Positions 39,504 through 48,820 are shown, numbered from the stretch's first letter. The stretch is DNA of 64,000 nucleotides from Massilia sp. W12 (GCF_037300705.1 NZ_CP147776.1:744001-808000); one strand, 5' to 3'. Numbers and translations are program-made. Notes: generated by a model not told the origin, from the letters alone.

Positions 39504-40028
39504 ATGCAAAACACAAGCGAGATCATCATCAGCCGTTTGCGCGTGCAAGATGCCGTCATCTATCGCGAACTGATGTTGCAGGCCTACGCCACCCATCCCG
39601 ACGCCTTCACCTCCAGCGTGGAAGAGCGCGCCGCCTTGCCGCTATCCTGGTGGGAACAATGCCTGGCCACAGGCGAGGCGGCGGAAGTGGTGTTCGGGGC
39701 CTGGCTGGATGCGCGCTTGTTGGGCGTGGCCGGCCTGGCTTTTTCGCAGCGCGCCAAAACCCGTCACAAGGCGGATGTGTTCGGCATGTATGTCAGCCCG
39801 GAGGCGCGCGGCTTGGGGCTGGGCAAACTACTGCTGCAGGCGCTGGAACACGCCGCACGCGCACGCGGCGTACAGGTTTTGCAATTGACGGTGACTGATG
39901 GCAATGCCCAGGCGCAAGCCTTGTATCGCGCCTGCGGCTTTATTCCCTTCGGTCTGGAGCCGATGGCGGTGCGGGTGGGGCAGGGGTTTGTCGCCAAGGA
40001 ATATCTGTGGCGGCGGCTGCAGGCGTAA
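39504..40028 (+). CDS. GNAT-family acetyltransferase
   Basis: Seen: 174 residues starting MQNTSEIIISRLRVQDA; motif A VSPEARGLGLGKLLLQALEH and motif B NAQAQALYRACGFIPFGLE. Likely N-acetylation of an unknown substrate. GAGGGGGAG precedes the ATG at 39504; an upstream in-frame ATG is not supported. A bidirectional terminator follows immediately. Confidence 0.87.
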   Translation: MQNTSEIIISRLRVQDAVIYRELMLQAYATHPDAFTSSVEERAALPLSWWEQCLATGEAAEVVFGAWLDARLLGVAGLAFSQRAKTRHKADVFGMYVSPEARGLGLGKLLLQALEHAARARGVQVLQLTVTDGNAQAQALYRACGFIPFGLEPMAVRVGQGFVAKEYLWRRLQA

Positions 40029-40053
40029 AAAAAGCCCCGCATTCAGCGGGGCT
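40027..40053 (-). terminator. rpoH terminator
   Basis: AGCCCCGC (40033-40040) and GCGGGGCT (40046-40053) form an 8-bp stem with a five-base loop; on the minus strand it ends in seven T (complement of 40027-40033). The plus-strand end has only scattered T (ATTTTAATTT after three bases), so it acts best for rpoH. Confidence 0.88.
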
Positions 40054-40065
40054 CAGATTTTAATT

Positions 40066-40965
40066 TCAGAGATAGGCGGCGAGCGCGGTTTTCATCTTTT
40101 TCAGCGCTGCGGTTTCGATCTGGCGGATGCGTTCCGCCGAGACGCCGAATTCCGCAGCCAGTTCGTGCAGCGTGGCGCCGGAACCGTCGTCATTCGCCAG
40201 CCAGCGCGCTTCGATGATGCGGCGCGAACGGTCGTCCAGTTTCGACAGCGCTTCTTCGAGACCTTCCGACTGCAGGCGCATTTGCTGTTTGGCTTCCAGC
40301 ACGCGGGTCGGCTCGCCCGAATCCGAGGCCAGGTAGGCGATTGGCGCGAATTTGTCGTCCTCATCGTCCGCCGGCGCTTCCAGCGCCACATCGTGCCCGG
40401 CCAGACGGGTTTCCATCTCGATCACTTCTTCGCGCTTGACGTCGAGTTGCTTGGCAAGCGCGTCGATTTGCGCCGGGCTCATCGCGTCCAGGCCTTGCTT
40501 GTGGCTGCGCAGGTTGAAAAACAGCTTGCGTTGCGCCTTGGTGGTGGCGACTTTCACCAGCCGCCAGTTTTTCAAAATATATTCGTGGATTTCCGCCTTG
40601 ATCCAGTGCATTGCATACGACACCAGGCGCACGCCCTGGCTTGGATCGAAGCGTTTGACGGCTTTCATCAAGCCGATATTGCCTTCCTGGATCAGGTCGG
40701 CGTGCGGCAGGCCGTAGCCTAAATAACCGCGTGCAATCGAGACCACAAGGCGCAGGTGCGAGAGCACCATTTTTTGCGCGGCGGCCAGATCATTGTGTTC
40801 GCGCAAACGCTGCGCCAGACTGCTTTCTTCTTCCTGGCTCAGCATCGGCAGACGGTTGACGGCAGAGATATATGCGTCCAGATTGCCCAAGGCGCCGCTG
40901 AAACCAAGCTCAAGCGCATTGCTGCCTGCCGGAACCAAAGCCAACTGTGCGGATGCTGCGTTCAT
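40066..40965 (-). CDS. rpoH: Heat-shock sigma factor sigma-32
   Basis: Directs RNA polymerase to heat-shock promoters. Seen: 299 residues from ATG 40965 (MNAASAQLALVPAG), preceded by AAGGAGAAC. Region 2 (LRLVVSIARGYLGYGLPHADLIQEGNIGL, given here only as landmark residues about 70-97), the RpoH box QRKLFFNLR near 140, and region 4 with SAERIRQIETAALKKMK. Its promoter carries a CIRCE element, and it lies two genes after ftsX, near the conserved ftsYEX-rpoH order. Confidence 0.97.
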   Translation of the reverse strand: MNAASAQLALVPAGSNALELGFSGALGNLDAYISAVNRLPMLSQEEESSLAQRLREHNDLAAAQKMVLSHLRLVVSIARGYLGYGLPHADLIQEGNIGLMKAVKRFDPSQGVRLVSYAMHWIKAEIHEYILKNWRLVKVATTKAQRKLFFNLRSHKQGLDAMSPAQIDALAKQLDVKREEVIEMETRLAGHDVALEAPADDEDDKFAPIAYLASDSGEPTRVLEAKQQMRLQSEGLEEALSKLDDRSRRIIEARWLANDDGSGATLHELAAEFGVSAERIRQIETAALKKMKTALAAYL

Positions 40966-41052
40966 ATCTTGTTCTCCTTGCTGCTGATGGTGCGGCGTTT
41001 GCGCCGCTTGCATTCTGCTGTCCAGCCACATGGCCGGTTTATCTCAGCGCTT

Positions 41053-41082
41053 ATGTTAGCACTCTCATTGGATGAGTGCCAA
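41053..41082 (-). promoter_or_regulatory. rpoH promoter overlapped by CIRCE
   Basis: On the minus strand TTGGCA (41082-41077) and TAACAT (41058-41053) are 18 bases apart. The transcript would begin near 41046, giving a leader of about 80 bases. The CIRCE repeat fills the same segment, so HrcA binding would block RNA polymerase. Confidence 0.7.
41056..41082. promoter_or_regulatory. CIRCE element (HrcA operator)
   Basis: TTAGCACTC (41056-41064), nine bases, GAGTGCCAA (41074-41082). The consensus is TTAGCACTC-N9-GAGTGCTAA; only one base differs. HrcA binds this repeat and represses heat-shock genes. Here it sits 91 bases upstream of rpoH. The remaining 40966-41335 interval holds no gene. Confidence 0.88.
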
Positions 41083-41231
41083 TCCTGTTTTGTAATATGC
41101 TTACTTCAGTAAAATCTGAAGGTGCATTTGATGTATACAGTTTTTATCGGATTTGATTTGAATAGAAGCATGTTTTTGCTGAGTTACACATACTTTTTTC
41201 AGATTTTATGGAAGTGATCCCGGATAAGCCT

Positions 41232-41255
41232 ATTTCCTCTATATGAAGAGGGAAT
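41232..41255. other. Stem-loop between methyltransferase and rpoH
   Basis: ATTTCCTCT (41232-41240) and AGAGGGAAT (41247-41255) form a 9-bp stem (one G-T pair) around ATATGA. No T-run follows in either direction. It lies in an A/T-rich part of the gap; it may protect the 3' end of the upstream transcript. Confidence 0.4.
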
Positions 41256-41335
41256 GCCAGTGCGAGGATACAGGCGTTACAGCGGCGGGTGTTTGTAAAT
41301 CGGTGAAACAATTTGTTGCAATTGCGCCGCGCGCT

Positions 41336-42025
41336 TTAATCCGGCTTTTGCAATTCATATTCAAACAGCCAGAAATTATCCAATTCGCGCCAGGCGCAGT
41401 GGCTGGCGCTGGCGGCCAGTAATTCCGTCATTTCGGCTTGCTCAGGGAAATTTTTCAGGACTTTGCGTTGCGTGCCGTCATCCAGCGGGCGCATTTGCCA
41501 GGTATTGCCCAGCGCATCGCGTTCGACAAGCGGATAGTCGCGGCATTGAACCCGGCTGTTATCGAGCAAAATCACGCGCGCGCCCGGCGCAAGACGCGCA
41601 TGCAGAGACTGCAAAAACGCGCCGCGCCGCTCAATCGGCACATGGGAAAACCACAGACCGGCAAAGGCGGCGTCAAATTCGCCCAACTCCGCGCCCAGCG
41701 CATAGGCGTCTGCAAGGGCAAAGCGCACCTGCGCACAATGCGGGCGCAGGCGGGCGAAGGCCAGCGGCTCAGCGACGCCATCAGTGGCGGTATAGGCGGC
41801 GGCATGCGGCGCAATCCATTGCGTCCAATAGCCGGTGCCGCAAGCCACTTCCAGCACGCGCCGTCCGGCCAGGACGTGCGCCAGATGCGCTTGCAAAAAC
41901 GCTAAATCGGCGGCGCGCTCCGGCTGCAGATACACCCGGTCATAGTAAGGCGCGCGGGCGGCGTAGTAGGCCCGCATTTCCCGGGCAGAATCAAATGCGG
42001 TATCGCTGCCTTCATGGTTTTGCAT
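41336..42025 (-). CDS. Class I SAM-dependent methyltransferase
   Basis: Seen: 229 residues; SAM motif I VLEVACGTGYWTQW near 58-71, post-I motif TATDGVAEPL, motif II FDAAFAGLWFSHV and motif III RLAPGARVILLDN. The substrate is unknown; the type resembles UbiE/small-molecule methyltransferases. Its start overlaps the previous gene's stop by 14 bases (42012-42025). It lies between ftsX and rpoH, an insertion relative to E. coli order. Confidence 0.85.
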   Translation of the reverse strand: MQNHEGSDTAFDSAREMRAYYAARAPYYDRVYLQPERAADLAFLQAHLAHVLAGRRVLEVACGTGYWTQWIAPHAAAYTATDGVAEPLAFARLRPHCAQVRFALADAYALGAELGEFDAAFAGLWFSHVPIERRGAFLQSLHARLAPGARVILLDNSRVQCRDYPLVERDALGNTWQMRPLDDGTQRKVLKNFPEQAEMTELLAASASHCAWRELDNFWLFEYELQKPD

Positions 42026-42491
42026 CAGAAAACACCCCTTTTTTCTTCAGTCTGGCATAGCCCAGCATCCAGCCGCCAAACAACAGCGCCAGATTCAACA
42101 TGCTCATGGCAAGAAAAGACCAACTTGATTCTGCACCGTAAAACAGCAGGGTGAACAGGGTTTGCAAAACGAATAGCAGCAAGGGCGGCAGCAGGGCAGG
42201 GCTGCGGTATTTATGAATCAGGAGCGCGCCGGCCCAGACAGAAAACAGGCAGCCCGGCACAACCAGCCAAAGCGCAGTCAGACTGACCGGAAAGCCATCG
42301 ACAAACATCTCTTGCAACTGCTGCGCGCTATAACCCTGAATCAACAGGATTTCCTGCATGATCAAGCCAGCCACCAGACTGCCGAAGATATCCAGCGCCA
42401 GGGCGGCAAGCAGGGCTTTCCATAATGGCGTGCGTGTCTGGCCGGTGTCGAGGTCAGCCTGCGGCGGTTTGAAATTGTCTTGTAAGCTCAT
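42012..42491 (-). CDS. Four-helix membrane protein of unknown function
   Basis: Seen: 159 residues from MSLQDNFKPPQ at 42491; hydrophobic helices near residues 26-50, 70-92, 98-117 and 125-146. No known motif; not recognised. Five bases after ftsX and overlapping the methyltransferase, so it is probably carried on the ftsYEX transcript. Confidence 0.7.
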   Translation of the reverse strand: MSLQDNFKPPQADLDTGQTRTPLWKALLAALALDIFGSLVAGLIMQEILLIQGYSAQQLQEMFVDGFPVSLTALWLVVPGCLFSVWAGALLIHKYRSPALLPPLLLFVLQTLFTLLFYGAESSWSFLAMSMLNLALLFGGWMLGYARLKKKGVFSDAKP

Positions 42492-42496
42492 GAATC

Positions 42497-43423
42497 TTAA
42501 TGCATGCGTTGCAAATGGCGGCGCACGGACAGCCAGGCGCCGCACCAGCCCAGCAAAATCGCAAAAACCAGCAGCAATACGCTATCGATCAGGGCCAGCG
42601 GGCGCAATTGGAATTCGCTGGCGTACAAATGCGCCAACTCCGCAATCAGACGGTTAAACGGTTGCAGCGTGAGGGCCACCATGCCCAGAGCCAACAAGCC
42701 GGCGCAGAGGCCCAGCATGGCGCCGCCATATAAAAACGGGCGGTGAATAAAGCTGTCGCTGGCGCCGACCAGGCGGCTGACGCTGATTTCCGGCAAGCGT
42801 GTCAAAACCTGCAGGCGCACGGTGTTGAACACCACCACCAGCACCACTACCATCAGGGTGGCGGCGATAAACGCCAGCATCAGCCAGGCCAGTTGCAAGA
42901 AGGCGGCCAAACGCTTGACCCAATCGGAATCGACTTGCGCCACATCCACGCCCGGCAGGTTTTTCAAATCCTGCACCAGCGCCGGCACCCCTTGCACCGC
43001 ACGCGGATCGGCCACTTGTTCCAATTGCAGCACCCAGGAATCGGGCAGCGGGTTTTGTCCCAGGCTGCCCAGCACATCGGCCAGCGCGCCGCGCGCCTGC
43101 AATTGCGCCAAAGCTTCTTCGCGCGGCACAAAACGCATGCGCGCCCGCACCTTGTATTGCTGTAATAAGCGCTCAATGGGTTCGCCCAGCGCGCGCCCTT
43201 CTTCCTGCGTCAGCGCGGGTTTGAGGAAGATGCTTAATTCCGGCTCCACCGCCAATTGGGCCGACAGCGGGCGCAGATTTTGCAACAGGGTGAAGCCGGC
43301 CAGCGGCAGCGCCAGGGCGCACGCCACCACCAGCACATTAAAGGCAAAGCCGGCGGGCGCGGCGCGCAGATGGGCAAACGCGACCGCCAGCGCAAAGCTT
43401 TGTTGACGCCACCAGTTTTTCAT
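42497..43423 (-). CDS. ftsX: Cell division ABC permease FtsX
   Basis: Membrane partner of FtsE; activates septal peptidoglycan hydrolases at the divisome. Seen: 308 residues, four transmembrane helices (about 28-48, 177-201, 228-248, 276-296), and the extracellular domain between helices 1 and 2. FtsX-specific motif RLVGASDSFIHRPFLYGGAM is clear. The start overlaps the ftsE stop by four bases. Confidence 0.95.
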   Translation of the reverse strand: MKNWWRQQSFALAVAFAHLRAAPAGFAFNVLVVACALALPLAGFTLLQNLRPLSAQLAVEPELSIFLKPALTQEEGRALGEPIERLLQQYKVRARMRFVPREEALAQLQARGALADVLGSLGQNPLPDSWVLQLEQVADPRAVQGVPALVQDLKNLPGVDVAQVDSDWVKRLAAFLQLAWLMLAFIAATLMVVVLVVVFNTVRLQVLTRLPEISVSRLVGASDSFIHRPFLYGGAMLGLCAGLLALGMVALTLQPFNRLIAELAHLYASEFQLRPLALIDSVLLLVFAILLGWCGAWLSVRRHLQRMH

Positions 43424-44103
43424 GCGTTTTCTCCATTCGCCGCTGGCGCGCTGTCTGCCGCCAGCCGTCCGGCGTGCAGGGTGATGACGCGCGCCGCCTG
43501 CTGCAAAATGCTCTCATCATGGGTGGAAATCAGGCAGGTCACGCCAGCCGCATGAAAACTCTGCAGCGCTTGCATGACTTGTTGTGCGGAAGCCTTGTCC
43601 AGATTCGCGGTCGGCTCGTCAGCCAGAATGATTTGCGGGCGGTTGACAATTGCACGCGCAATCGCCACGCGCTGCTGTTCGCCGCCGGACAATGCTTGCG
43701 GGCGCGCATGAATTTTGTCCGCCAGCCCAAGCCGCTCCAATGCTGCCTGAGCGCGCTGACGCGCTTCTTGCGGCGCCGCACCCAGCACCACCAGCGGCAG
43801 CATCACATTGTCCAGATTGCTGCGGTCTTCCAGCAAATTGGTTTGCTGCAGAATAATGCCCAGATTGCGCCGCAAAAAAGGAATCCCGGCGGGCGGCAGG
43901 TGACTGATATCCTGACCATTCACCAGCACCCGGCCCCGGCTCGGACGTTCCAACGCCGCCAGCAGTTTGAGCAGTGTCGATTTGCCGGCGCCGGAGGGGC
44001 CGGCCAGCAGCACCATTTCGCCGCGCTGGATGGTGAACGATACGCCGTCCAGCGCGGCAGGCGCGCCTGGATATTGTTTGCTGACCGCTTGCAGTTCAAT
44101 CAT
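43420..44103 (-). CDS. ftsE: Cell division ATPase FtsE
   Basis: ATP-binding subunit of FtsEX. Seen: 227 residues; Walker [15 protein letters not shown] (about 36), signature [14 protein letters not shown], Walker [12 protein letters not shown]. 23 bases after ftsY. The C-terminus is short and Ala-rich (APAANGENA). Confidence 0.96.
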   Translation of the reverse strand: MIELQAVSKQYPGAPAALDGVSFTIQRGEMVLLAGPSGAGKSTLLKLLAALERPSRGRVLVNGQDISHLPPAGIPFLRRNLGIILQQTNLLEDRSNLDNVMLPLVVLGAAPQEARQRAQAALERLGLADKIHARPQALSGGEQQRVAIARAIVNRPQIILADEPTANLDKASAQQVMQALQSFHAAGVTCLISTHDESILQQAARVITLHAGRLAADSAPAANGENA

Positions 44104-44126
44104 GCCGCCTCTCCTGGCTTCTTGTC

Positions 44127-45341
44127 TCAGCCAAGCAGGGCGTCAACGAATTCGGCGGCGTTGAACGCTTGCAAGTCTTCAATCTTTTCACCCACGCCAA
44201 TGAAATACACCGGCACCGGACGGGTGCGCGCAATCGCCGCCAATACCCCGCCCTTGGCGGTGCCGTCGAGTTTGGTGATCACCAGGCCGCTCAATTGCAA
44301 GGCGTCGTCAAATGCTTTGACTTGCGCCAAGGCGTTCTGGCCGGTATTGCCATCAATTACCAGCAAAACTTCATGCGGCGCGCCATCCTGCGCCTTGCCC
44401 AATACGCGCTTGATCTTTTTTAACTCTTCCATCAAGTGCAATTGGGTTGGCAGGCGGCCAGCGGTATCGACCATCACCACATCCATTTTGCGCGCGCGGC
44501 CTGCGGAGACGGCGTCAAACGCCACCGCCGCCGGGTCGCCCGATTCCTGCGCGATCACGGTGACATTATTGCGCTGCCCCCAGATACTGAGTTGCTCACG
44601 CGCGGCGGCGCGGAAGGTGTCGCCAGCCGCCAGCAGCACCGATTGGCCATGCGCTTGCATATGCTTGGCCAGCTTGCCGATGGTGGTGGTTTTGCCAGCG
44701 CCGTTGACGCCGGCGATCATCATCACCAGGGGTTGATTGCGCCCCAGTACGAAAGGTTTTTGCAGCGGTTGCAGCAATTCTGTGAGCAGGGTTTTCAGCG
44801 CGACTTTGACTTGTGCGGCCTCGGTCAATTTTTCATCCTTGACCTTCTTTTTCAGCGCATCCAGCAGATATTGGGTGGCTTCGACCCCGGCATCGGACAT
44901 CAACAGCGCGCCTTCCAATTCTTCGTATAAATCGTCGTCGATCTTGGCGCCGAGGAAGAGCAAGGACAGATTGGCCGAGGTTTTGGCCAGGCCGGCTTTC
45001 AAGCGCGCCAGCCAGGAGCGTTTGCCTTCCGCCGGGTTGGGCGGCGGCGCAACGGTTTCTGTGCTGCTTGCGGATAAATCGCCATATGCGATGCCGGGCG
45101 CAAACGCTTGTTCCTGCTCCAGCGGCAGCACGGCGGGCGGCGGCGATAGAACTTCTGCGCTGACGGGCAGGGCGGATGCCAGCGCCGGCGCCGGCGCATC
45201 AAGCGGGGCGGCTGGCGCAGTTTGCTGCGAGGTTTCTGCCGGCAAGGTCAGCGGCGGCGTGGCGGCGGTATCAGTGGGCTGGTTTTCCAGGGCAGGCGCT
45301 GGCGCGGCATCTGCCGGCTTTTTTTTGAAAAAACTGAACAT
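44127..45341 (-). CDS. ftsY: Signal recognition particle receptor FtsY
   Basis: Membrane receptor for the SRP-ribosome complex; partner of Ffh earlier in this window. Seen: 404 residues; a low-complexity Ala/Pro-rich, acidic A domain (1-95) as in other proteobacteria, then the NG domain with GVNGAGKTTTIGKLA near 210, DTAGRLPTQ, TKLDGTAKGG and GVGEKIEDL. MFSFFKKK start is canonical. First gene of the ftsY-ftsE-ftsX run. Confidence 0.97.
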   Translation of the reverse strand: MFSFFKKKPADAAPAPALENQPTDTAATPPLTLPAETSQQTAPAAPLDAPAPALASALPVSAEVLSPPPAVLPLEQEQAFAPGIAYGDLSASSTETVAPPPNPAEGKRSWLARLKAGLAKTSANLSLLFLGAKIDDDLYEELEGALLMSDAGVEATQYLLDALKKKVKDEKLTEAAQVKVALKTLLTELLQPLQKPFVLGRNQPLVMMIAGVNGAGKTTTIGKLAKHMQAHGQSVLLAAGDTFRAAAREQLSIWGQRNNVTVIAQESGDPAAVAFDAVSAGRARKMDVVMVDTAGRLPTQLHLMEELKKIKRVLGKAQDGAPHEVLLVIDGNTGQNALAQVKAFDDALQLSGLVITKLDGTAKGGVLAAIARTRPVPVYFIGVGEKIEDLQAFNAAEFVDALLG

Positions 45342-45621
45342 GGATCAGGTGTCGGGCAATCGCTGAGAATGCCGCATTGTAACAGAGCTGGGGCTGGCGA
45401 ATCTGCTGTATAGAGCGGTTTGGCGGGCGGGGATTGTTTTCAGCGCAGGCGCTTGCTGCGCGGTGAGGAATGTTATACATGAGAGGTGGCGATATACAGA
45501 TCATTTTTAAGCAATCCGGCGTAACCCGGCTGGCAGCCATGAGGCCCGCCTGTTTTTGAAATTTGCACCAAACGGCGTATGCCTGCGCCTTTCCCGCGTA
45601 TGGCGAGCCTCATCCGCCGCC
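45342..45621. other. Gap between ftsY and the ABC system
   Basis: 280 bases; both flanking genes run on the minus strand. No gene, no clean promoter pair and no T-run terminator could be recognised. A loose inverted repeat (GAGGC near 45540 and GCCTC near 45610) is the only structure. Confidence 0.35.
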
Positions 45622-46830
45622 TCACTCGTGGCGCAGGGCTTGAATCGGGTCCAGTCTGGCGGCGCGGCGCGCCGGGACGTAGCCGAAAATGACGCCGATC
45701 GCAGCCGAAAAGCCAAACGCCAGCAAATTAATTCCGGGGTTGAATAAAAACGGCATCTGCATCAGCGCGCTTAAGCCGTAGCAGGCGGCAAACGCCAGGA
45801 CGATGCCAAACAGGCCGCCAAAGGCGGATAACACCACCGCTTCAATCAAAAACTGCAGCAGCACTTCATGCTCCAGCGCGCCGATCGCCAGGCGGATGCC
45901 GATTTCGCGCGTGCGCTCAGTGACTGAGACCAGCATGATATTCATGATGCCGATGCCGCCAACCAGCAAACTGACCGCCGCCACCGCGCCCAGCAGACCG
46001 GTCATGGTGCGGATCGTGCCGGACAGGGCTTGCGCAATTTGCTTGGTGTCCATCAGATTGAAATTGTCGGCTTCGTTTTCATCCAGCTTGCGCAGTTCGC
46101 GCAGCAAGATGCGGATCTGCGCCATGGCGCTGTCGGCGTTGACCCCGTTTTGCAAGGTGATCATGGCCAGCGGGATCTCGCTTTGGCCGGTGATGCGGCG
46201 TTGCATGGTGGCCAGCGGCAGCAGCAGGGTGTCGTCTTGATCCATGCCCATGCTGTTTTGTCCCTTCGAGGCGAGCAGGCCGATCACCAGGCAGGAAAAA
46301 CCGCGCAGGCGGATCGCTTCGCCCAGCGGGTCACGCTTGCCGAACAGCTCGCGCCGCACGGTTTCGCCGATGATGCAGACCGCTTTGCCGCTGCGCTCTT
46401 CGTCTTCGCTGAAAGCGCGCCCGGCTCCTAAGCGCCAGTTGCCGGCTTCCAGATAGCTGTTGCCGGCCCCGCTGACGCTGCTGGCCCAGTTGTTATTGCC
46501 GGCCACCAGGGTCATGCCGCGTGTGGCGAGCGGAACCACCAGCTGGATGCCGCCAATCTGGTTGCGGATGGCGTCCAAATCGCTTTTTTTGAAATTCGGC
46601 GCGCCGGCGGCGTCGCGCGGGCCGCCGATGCGCTGACCGGGGCGCAGTATGAGCAGATTGCTGCCCAGGCTGGAAATTTGCTCTGTCACCATTTGCGTGG
46701 CCCCGTTGCCCAGTGTGACCATGGTGACCACGGCTGCGACTCCGATCACAATTCCCAGCACGGTCAGAAAGGAGCGCATTAAATTGCGGCGGATTTCGCG
46801 CAGCGCCAGCAGCAGGGCGTTTATGAACAT
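45622..46830 (-). CDS. MacB-type ABC permease
   Basis: Seen: 402 residues; four-helix MacB-like fold with a large periplasmic domain (about 45-275) and FtsX-like helices (LLVGGIGIMNIMLVSVTERT, REIGIRLAIGALEHEVLLQF). The ATPase is a separate protein here, unlike the fused E. coli MacB. Its start overlaps the ATPase stop by 10 bp. Such systems export peptides, macrolides or lipids; substrate unknown. Confidence 0.9.
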   Translation of the reverse strand: MFINALLLALREIRRNLMRSFLTVLGIVIGVAAVVTMVTLGNGATQMVTEQISSLGSNLLILRPGQRIGGPRDAAGAPNFKKSDLDAIRNQIGGIQLVVPLATRGMTLVAGNNNWASSVSGAGNSYLEAGNWRLGAGRAFSEDEERSGKAVCIIGETVRRELFGKRDPLGEAIRLRGFSCLVIGLLASKGQNSMGMDQDDTLLLPLATMQRRITGQSEIPLAMITLQNGVNADSAMAQIRILLRELRKLDENEADNFNLMDTKQIAQALSGTIRTMTGLLGAVAAVSLLVGGIGIMNIMLVSVTERTREIGIRLAIGALEHEVLLQFLIEAVVLSAFGGLFGIVLAFAACYGLSALMQMPFLFNPGINLLAFGFSAAIGVIFGYVPARRAARLDPIQALRHE

Positions 46831-47573
46831 GGCGCGTCCCCTTGCCCGCTTGCGGCTGTGGCGCGCGCCGGGTTGCGCTGATCGCGCGCCACCTGGCCAT
46901 CGACAAAATAAATCACGCGCCGGGCGTATGCCGCCATCTCCGCCTCGTGGGTGACCATGATGATGGTGATTTTGTGTTCGCGGTTGAGGCTTTCCAGCAG
47001 CGCCATGATTTCGTGGCTGCGCGTGGTGTCGAGGTTGCCGGTCGGTTCATCCGCCAGCAAGACCAGGGGACGGGTGGCGATTGCGCGCGCGATTGCGACG
47101 CGCTGTTGCTGGCCGCCGGAGAGTTCCGCCGGGGTGTGGTGGCCCCAGCCGGCCAAGCCGACTTGCGCCAGTGCGGCTTGCGCCTGTGCGCGCCGCGCCG
47201 CTGGACTTTCGCCGCGATACAGCAGTGGCAATTCGACGTTTTCCTGGGCGCTGGTGCGCGCCAGCAGATTAAAGCCTTGAAACACAAAGCCCAGGCAATG
47301 GCGGCGCAACAGGGCGCGCTGGGCGCGGCTGAGGTTTTGCACCGCCACCCCCTGGAACAGATATTCGCCGCTGCTGGGCAGATCCAGGCAGCCGATGATG
47401 TTCATGACGGTTGATTTGCCGGAGCCGCTTGGCCCCATCACGGCGACGAATTCACCGTCATGTATGGATAAATCAACGCCGCGCAGGGCTTGGAATGCGG
47501 CTTGCCCGCTGCCAAAGGTTTTGCTGATGCCGCGCAGCTCGATCAGGGGCGCGGCGGCGGCGGGCTGATTCAT
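46821..47573 (-). CDS. MacB/LolD-type ABC ATPase
   Basis: Seen: 250 residues from ATG 47573; Walker A GPSGSGKSTVMN, signature [17 protein letters not shown], Walker B LLADEPTGNLD. The start overlaps the membrane-fusion gene stop by four bases (ATGA). With neighbours it makes a complete three-gene MacAB-like efflux pump; the outer-membrane TolC partner is not here. Confidence 0.92.
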   Translation of the reverse strand: MNQPAAAAPLIELRGISKTFGSGQAAFQALRGVDLSIHDGEFVAVMGPSGSGKSTVMNIIGCLDLPSSGEYLFQGVAVQNLSRAQRALLRRHCLGFVFQGFNLLARTSAQENVELPLLYRGESPAARRAQAQAALAQVGLAGWGHHTPAELSGGQQQRVAIARAIATRPLVLLADEPTGNLDTTRSHEIMALLESLNREHKITIIMVTHEAEMAAYARRVIYFVDGQVARDQRNPARATAASGQGDAPCS

Positions 47574-48820
47574 TTGCCGCCTTCTTGCATATCGACAATC
47601 AGCGCCATGCCGGGACGCACTTCGCCGCCGGTGATTTCGGTCTGGCGGCCATTGCTCAAGCCGGTTTGGACTGCAATCGCCTGCGGCCCCTGCGGGCCGA
47701 CCACCCACACCTGTTTTTGCGCATCCGGCGCGGCCTGCGCTTTGCGCGCTTGCGGCGGCAGCTTGGGGATCAGCGCGGAGACGATGCCGCCCTGGCTTTT
47801 TTCTTTTGGCTGCGGCGGGGTGAAGCGCAAGGCGGCATTCGGAACCAGCAGCGCGTTGTCGCGTTGCGCGGTGATGATGGTGGCGTTGGCGCTCATGCCG
47901 GGACGCAAGGCCAGGTCTTCGTTTTTCACGTCCAGCACGGTTTTGTATGTCACCACATTCTCGCTGATGGCCGAGCCCAGGCCGATGCGGCGGATGCTGG
48001 CGGGGAATTGCCGGCCCGGCCAACCGGACACGGTGAAGCTGGCTGGCTGGCCGTTTTTGATTTGGCTGACGTCGGCTTCATCGACTTTGATTTGCAATTC
48101 CATTTGCTTGAGATTTTCCGCCAGGGTGAATAAGACCGGGGTGTTTAAGGCGGCGGCTACGGTTTGTCCGGGTTCCACTTTGCGCGTCAGCACCACGCCG
48201 TCTATCGGTGAACGGATCGAGGCTTTGCCCAGATTGGTGCGGTCGGTTTTGAGTTGCGCTTGCGCTTGTTGCACATTGGCGCGCGCGCCGGCCAGGGCGG
48301 CGTCGGCGCGCAGCCAGGCGGCGTGCGCGGCGTCCAGTTCGTGCCGGCTGGGAATGCCGCCTTGTGACAGTTCATACATTTGACGCAGGCGCTGGCGTTG
48401 TTGTGTGCTTTCAAACAGGCTGGCCTCGGCTTGCCGCACGGCGGCTTGCGCGCCGGCCAGGGCGGCTTCGGCGCGTTTCACCGCGTCTTGCAGTTTTTCT
48501 GTATCCAGCGTGGCCAGCAATTGACCTTTGCGCACCAGGTCGTTTTCTTGCGCCAGCACGCTGGCTAAGGTGCCGGACAGTTCGCTGCCGACATCGACCG
48601 AGGTGACAGGTTGCAATGTGCCGCTGGCGCTCACGCTGACGCTCAGGCGGCCTTGTTGCACGGTTTCAGTTTGGTATTGGATGCGCGCGCCGCTGTTGAA
48701 TGCCGGCAGCAGCCGCCAGGCGCCGGCGGCCAGCAGGGCAAGCAGGATCAGCCAAACCCAGGGGCGGCGTTTGCTGCGCGCGGATTGTTGCAGGATATCT
48801 TGCAGGGATGGCGCTGACAT
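47570..48820 (-). CDS. MacA-like periplasmic membrane-fusion protein
   Basis: Seen: 416 residues from MSAPSLQDILQQSARSKRR at 48820; one N-terminal transmembrane helix (about 22-40); beta-barrel and lipoyl halves (LLATLDTEKLQDAVKRAEA, SPIDGVVLTRKVEPGQTV) around a long alpha-hairpin; RND-MFP type. It links the ABC pump to an outer-membrane channel. The first of three genes that are read together. Confidence 0.9.
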   Translation of the reverse strand: MSAPSLQDILQQSARSKRRPWVWLILLALLAAGAWRLLPAFNSGARIQYQTETVQQGRLSVSVSASGTLQPVTSVDVGSELSGTLASVLAQENDLVRKGQLLATLDTEKLQDAVKRAEAALAGAQAAVRQAEASLFESTQQRQRLRQMYELSQGGIPSRHELDAAHAAWLRADAALAGARANVQQAQAQLKTDRTNLGKASIRSPIDGVVLTRKVEPGQTVAAALNTPVLFTLAENLKQMELQIKVDEADVSQIKNGQPASFTVSGWPGRQFPASIRRIGLGSAISENVVTYKTVLDVKNEDLALRPGMSANATIITAQRDNALLVPNAALRFTPPQPKEKSQGGIVSALIPKLPPQARKAQAAPDAQKQVWVVGPQGPQAIAVQTGLSNGRQTEITGGEVRPGMALIVDMQEGGK

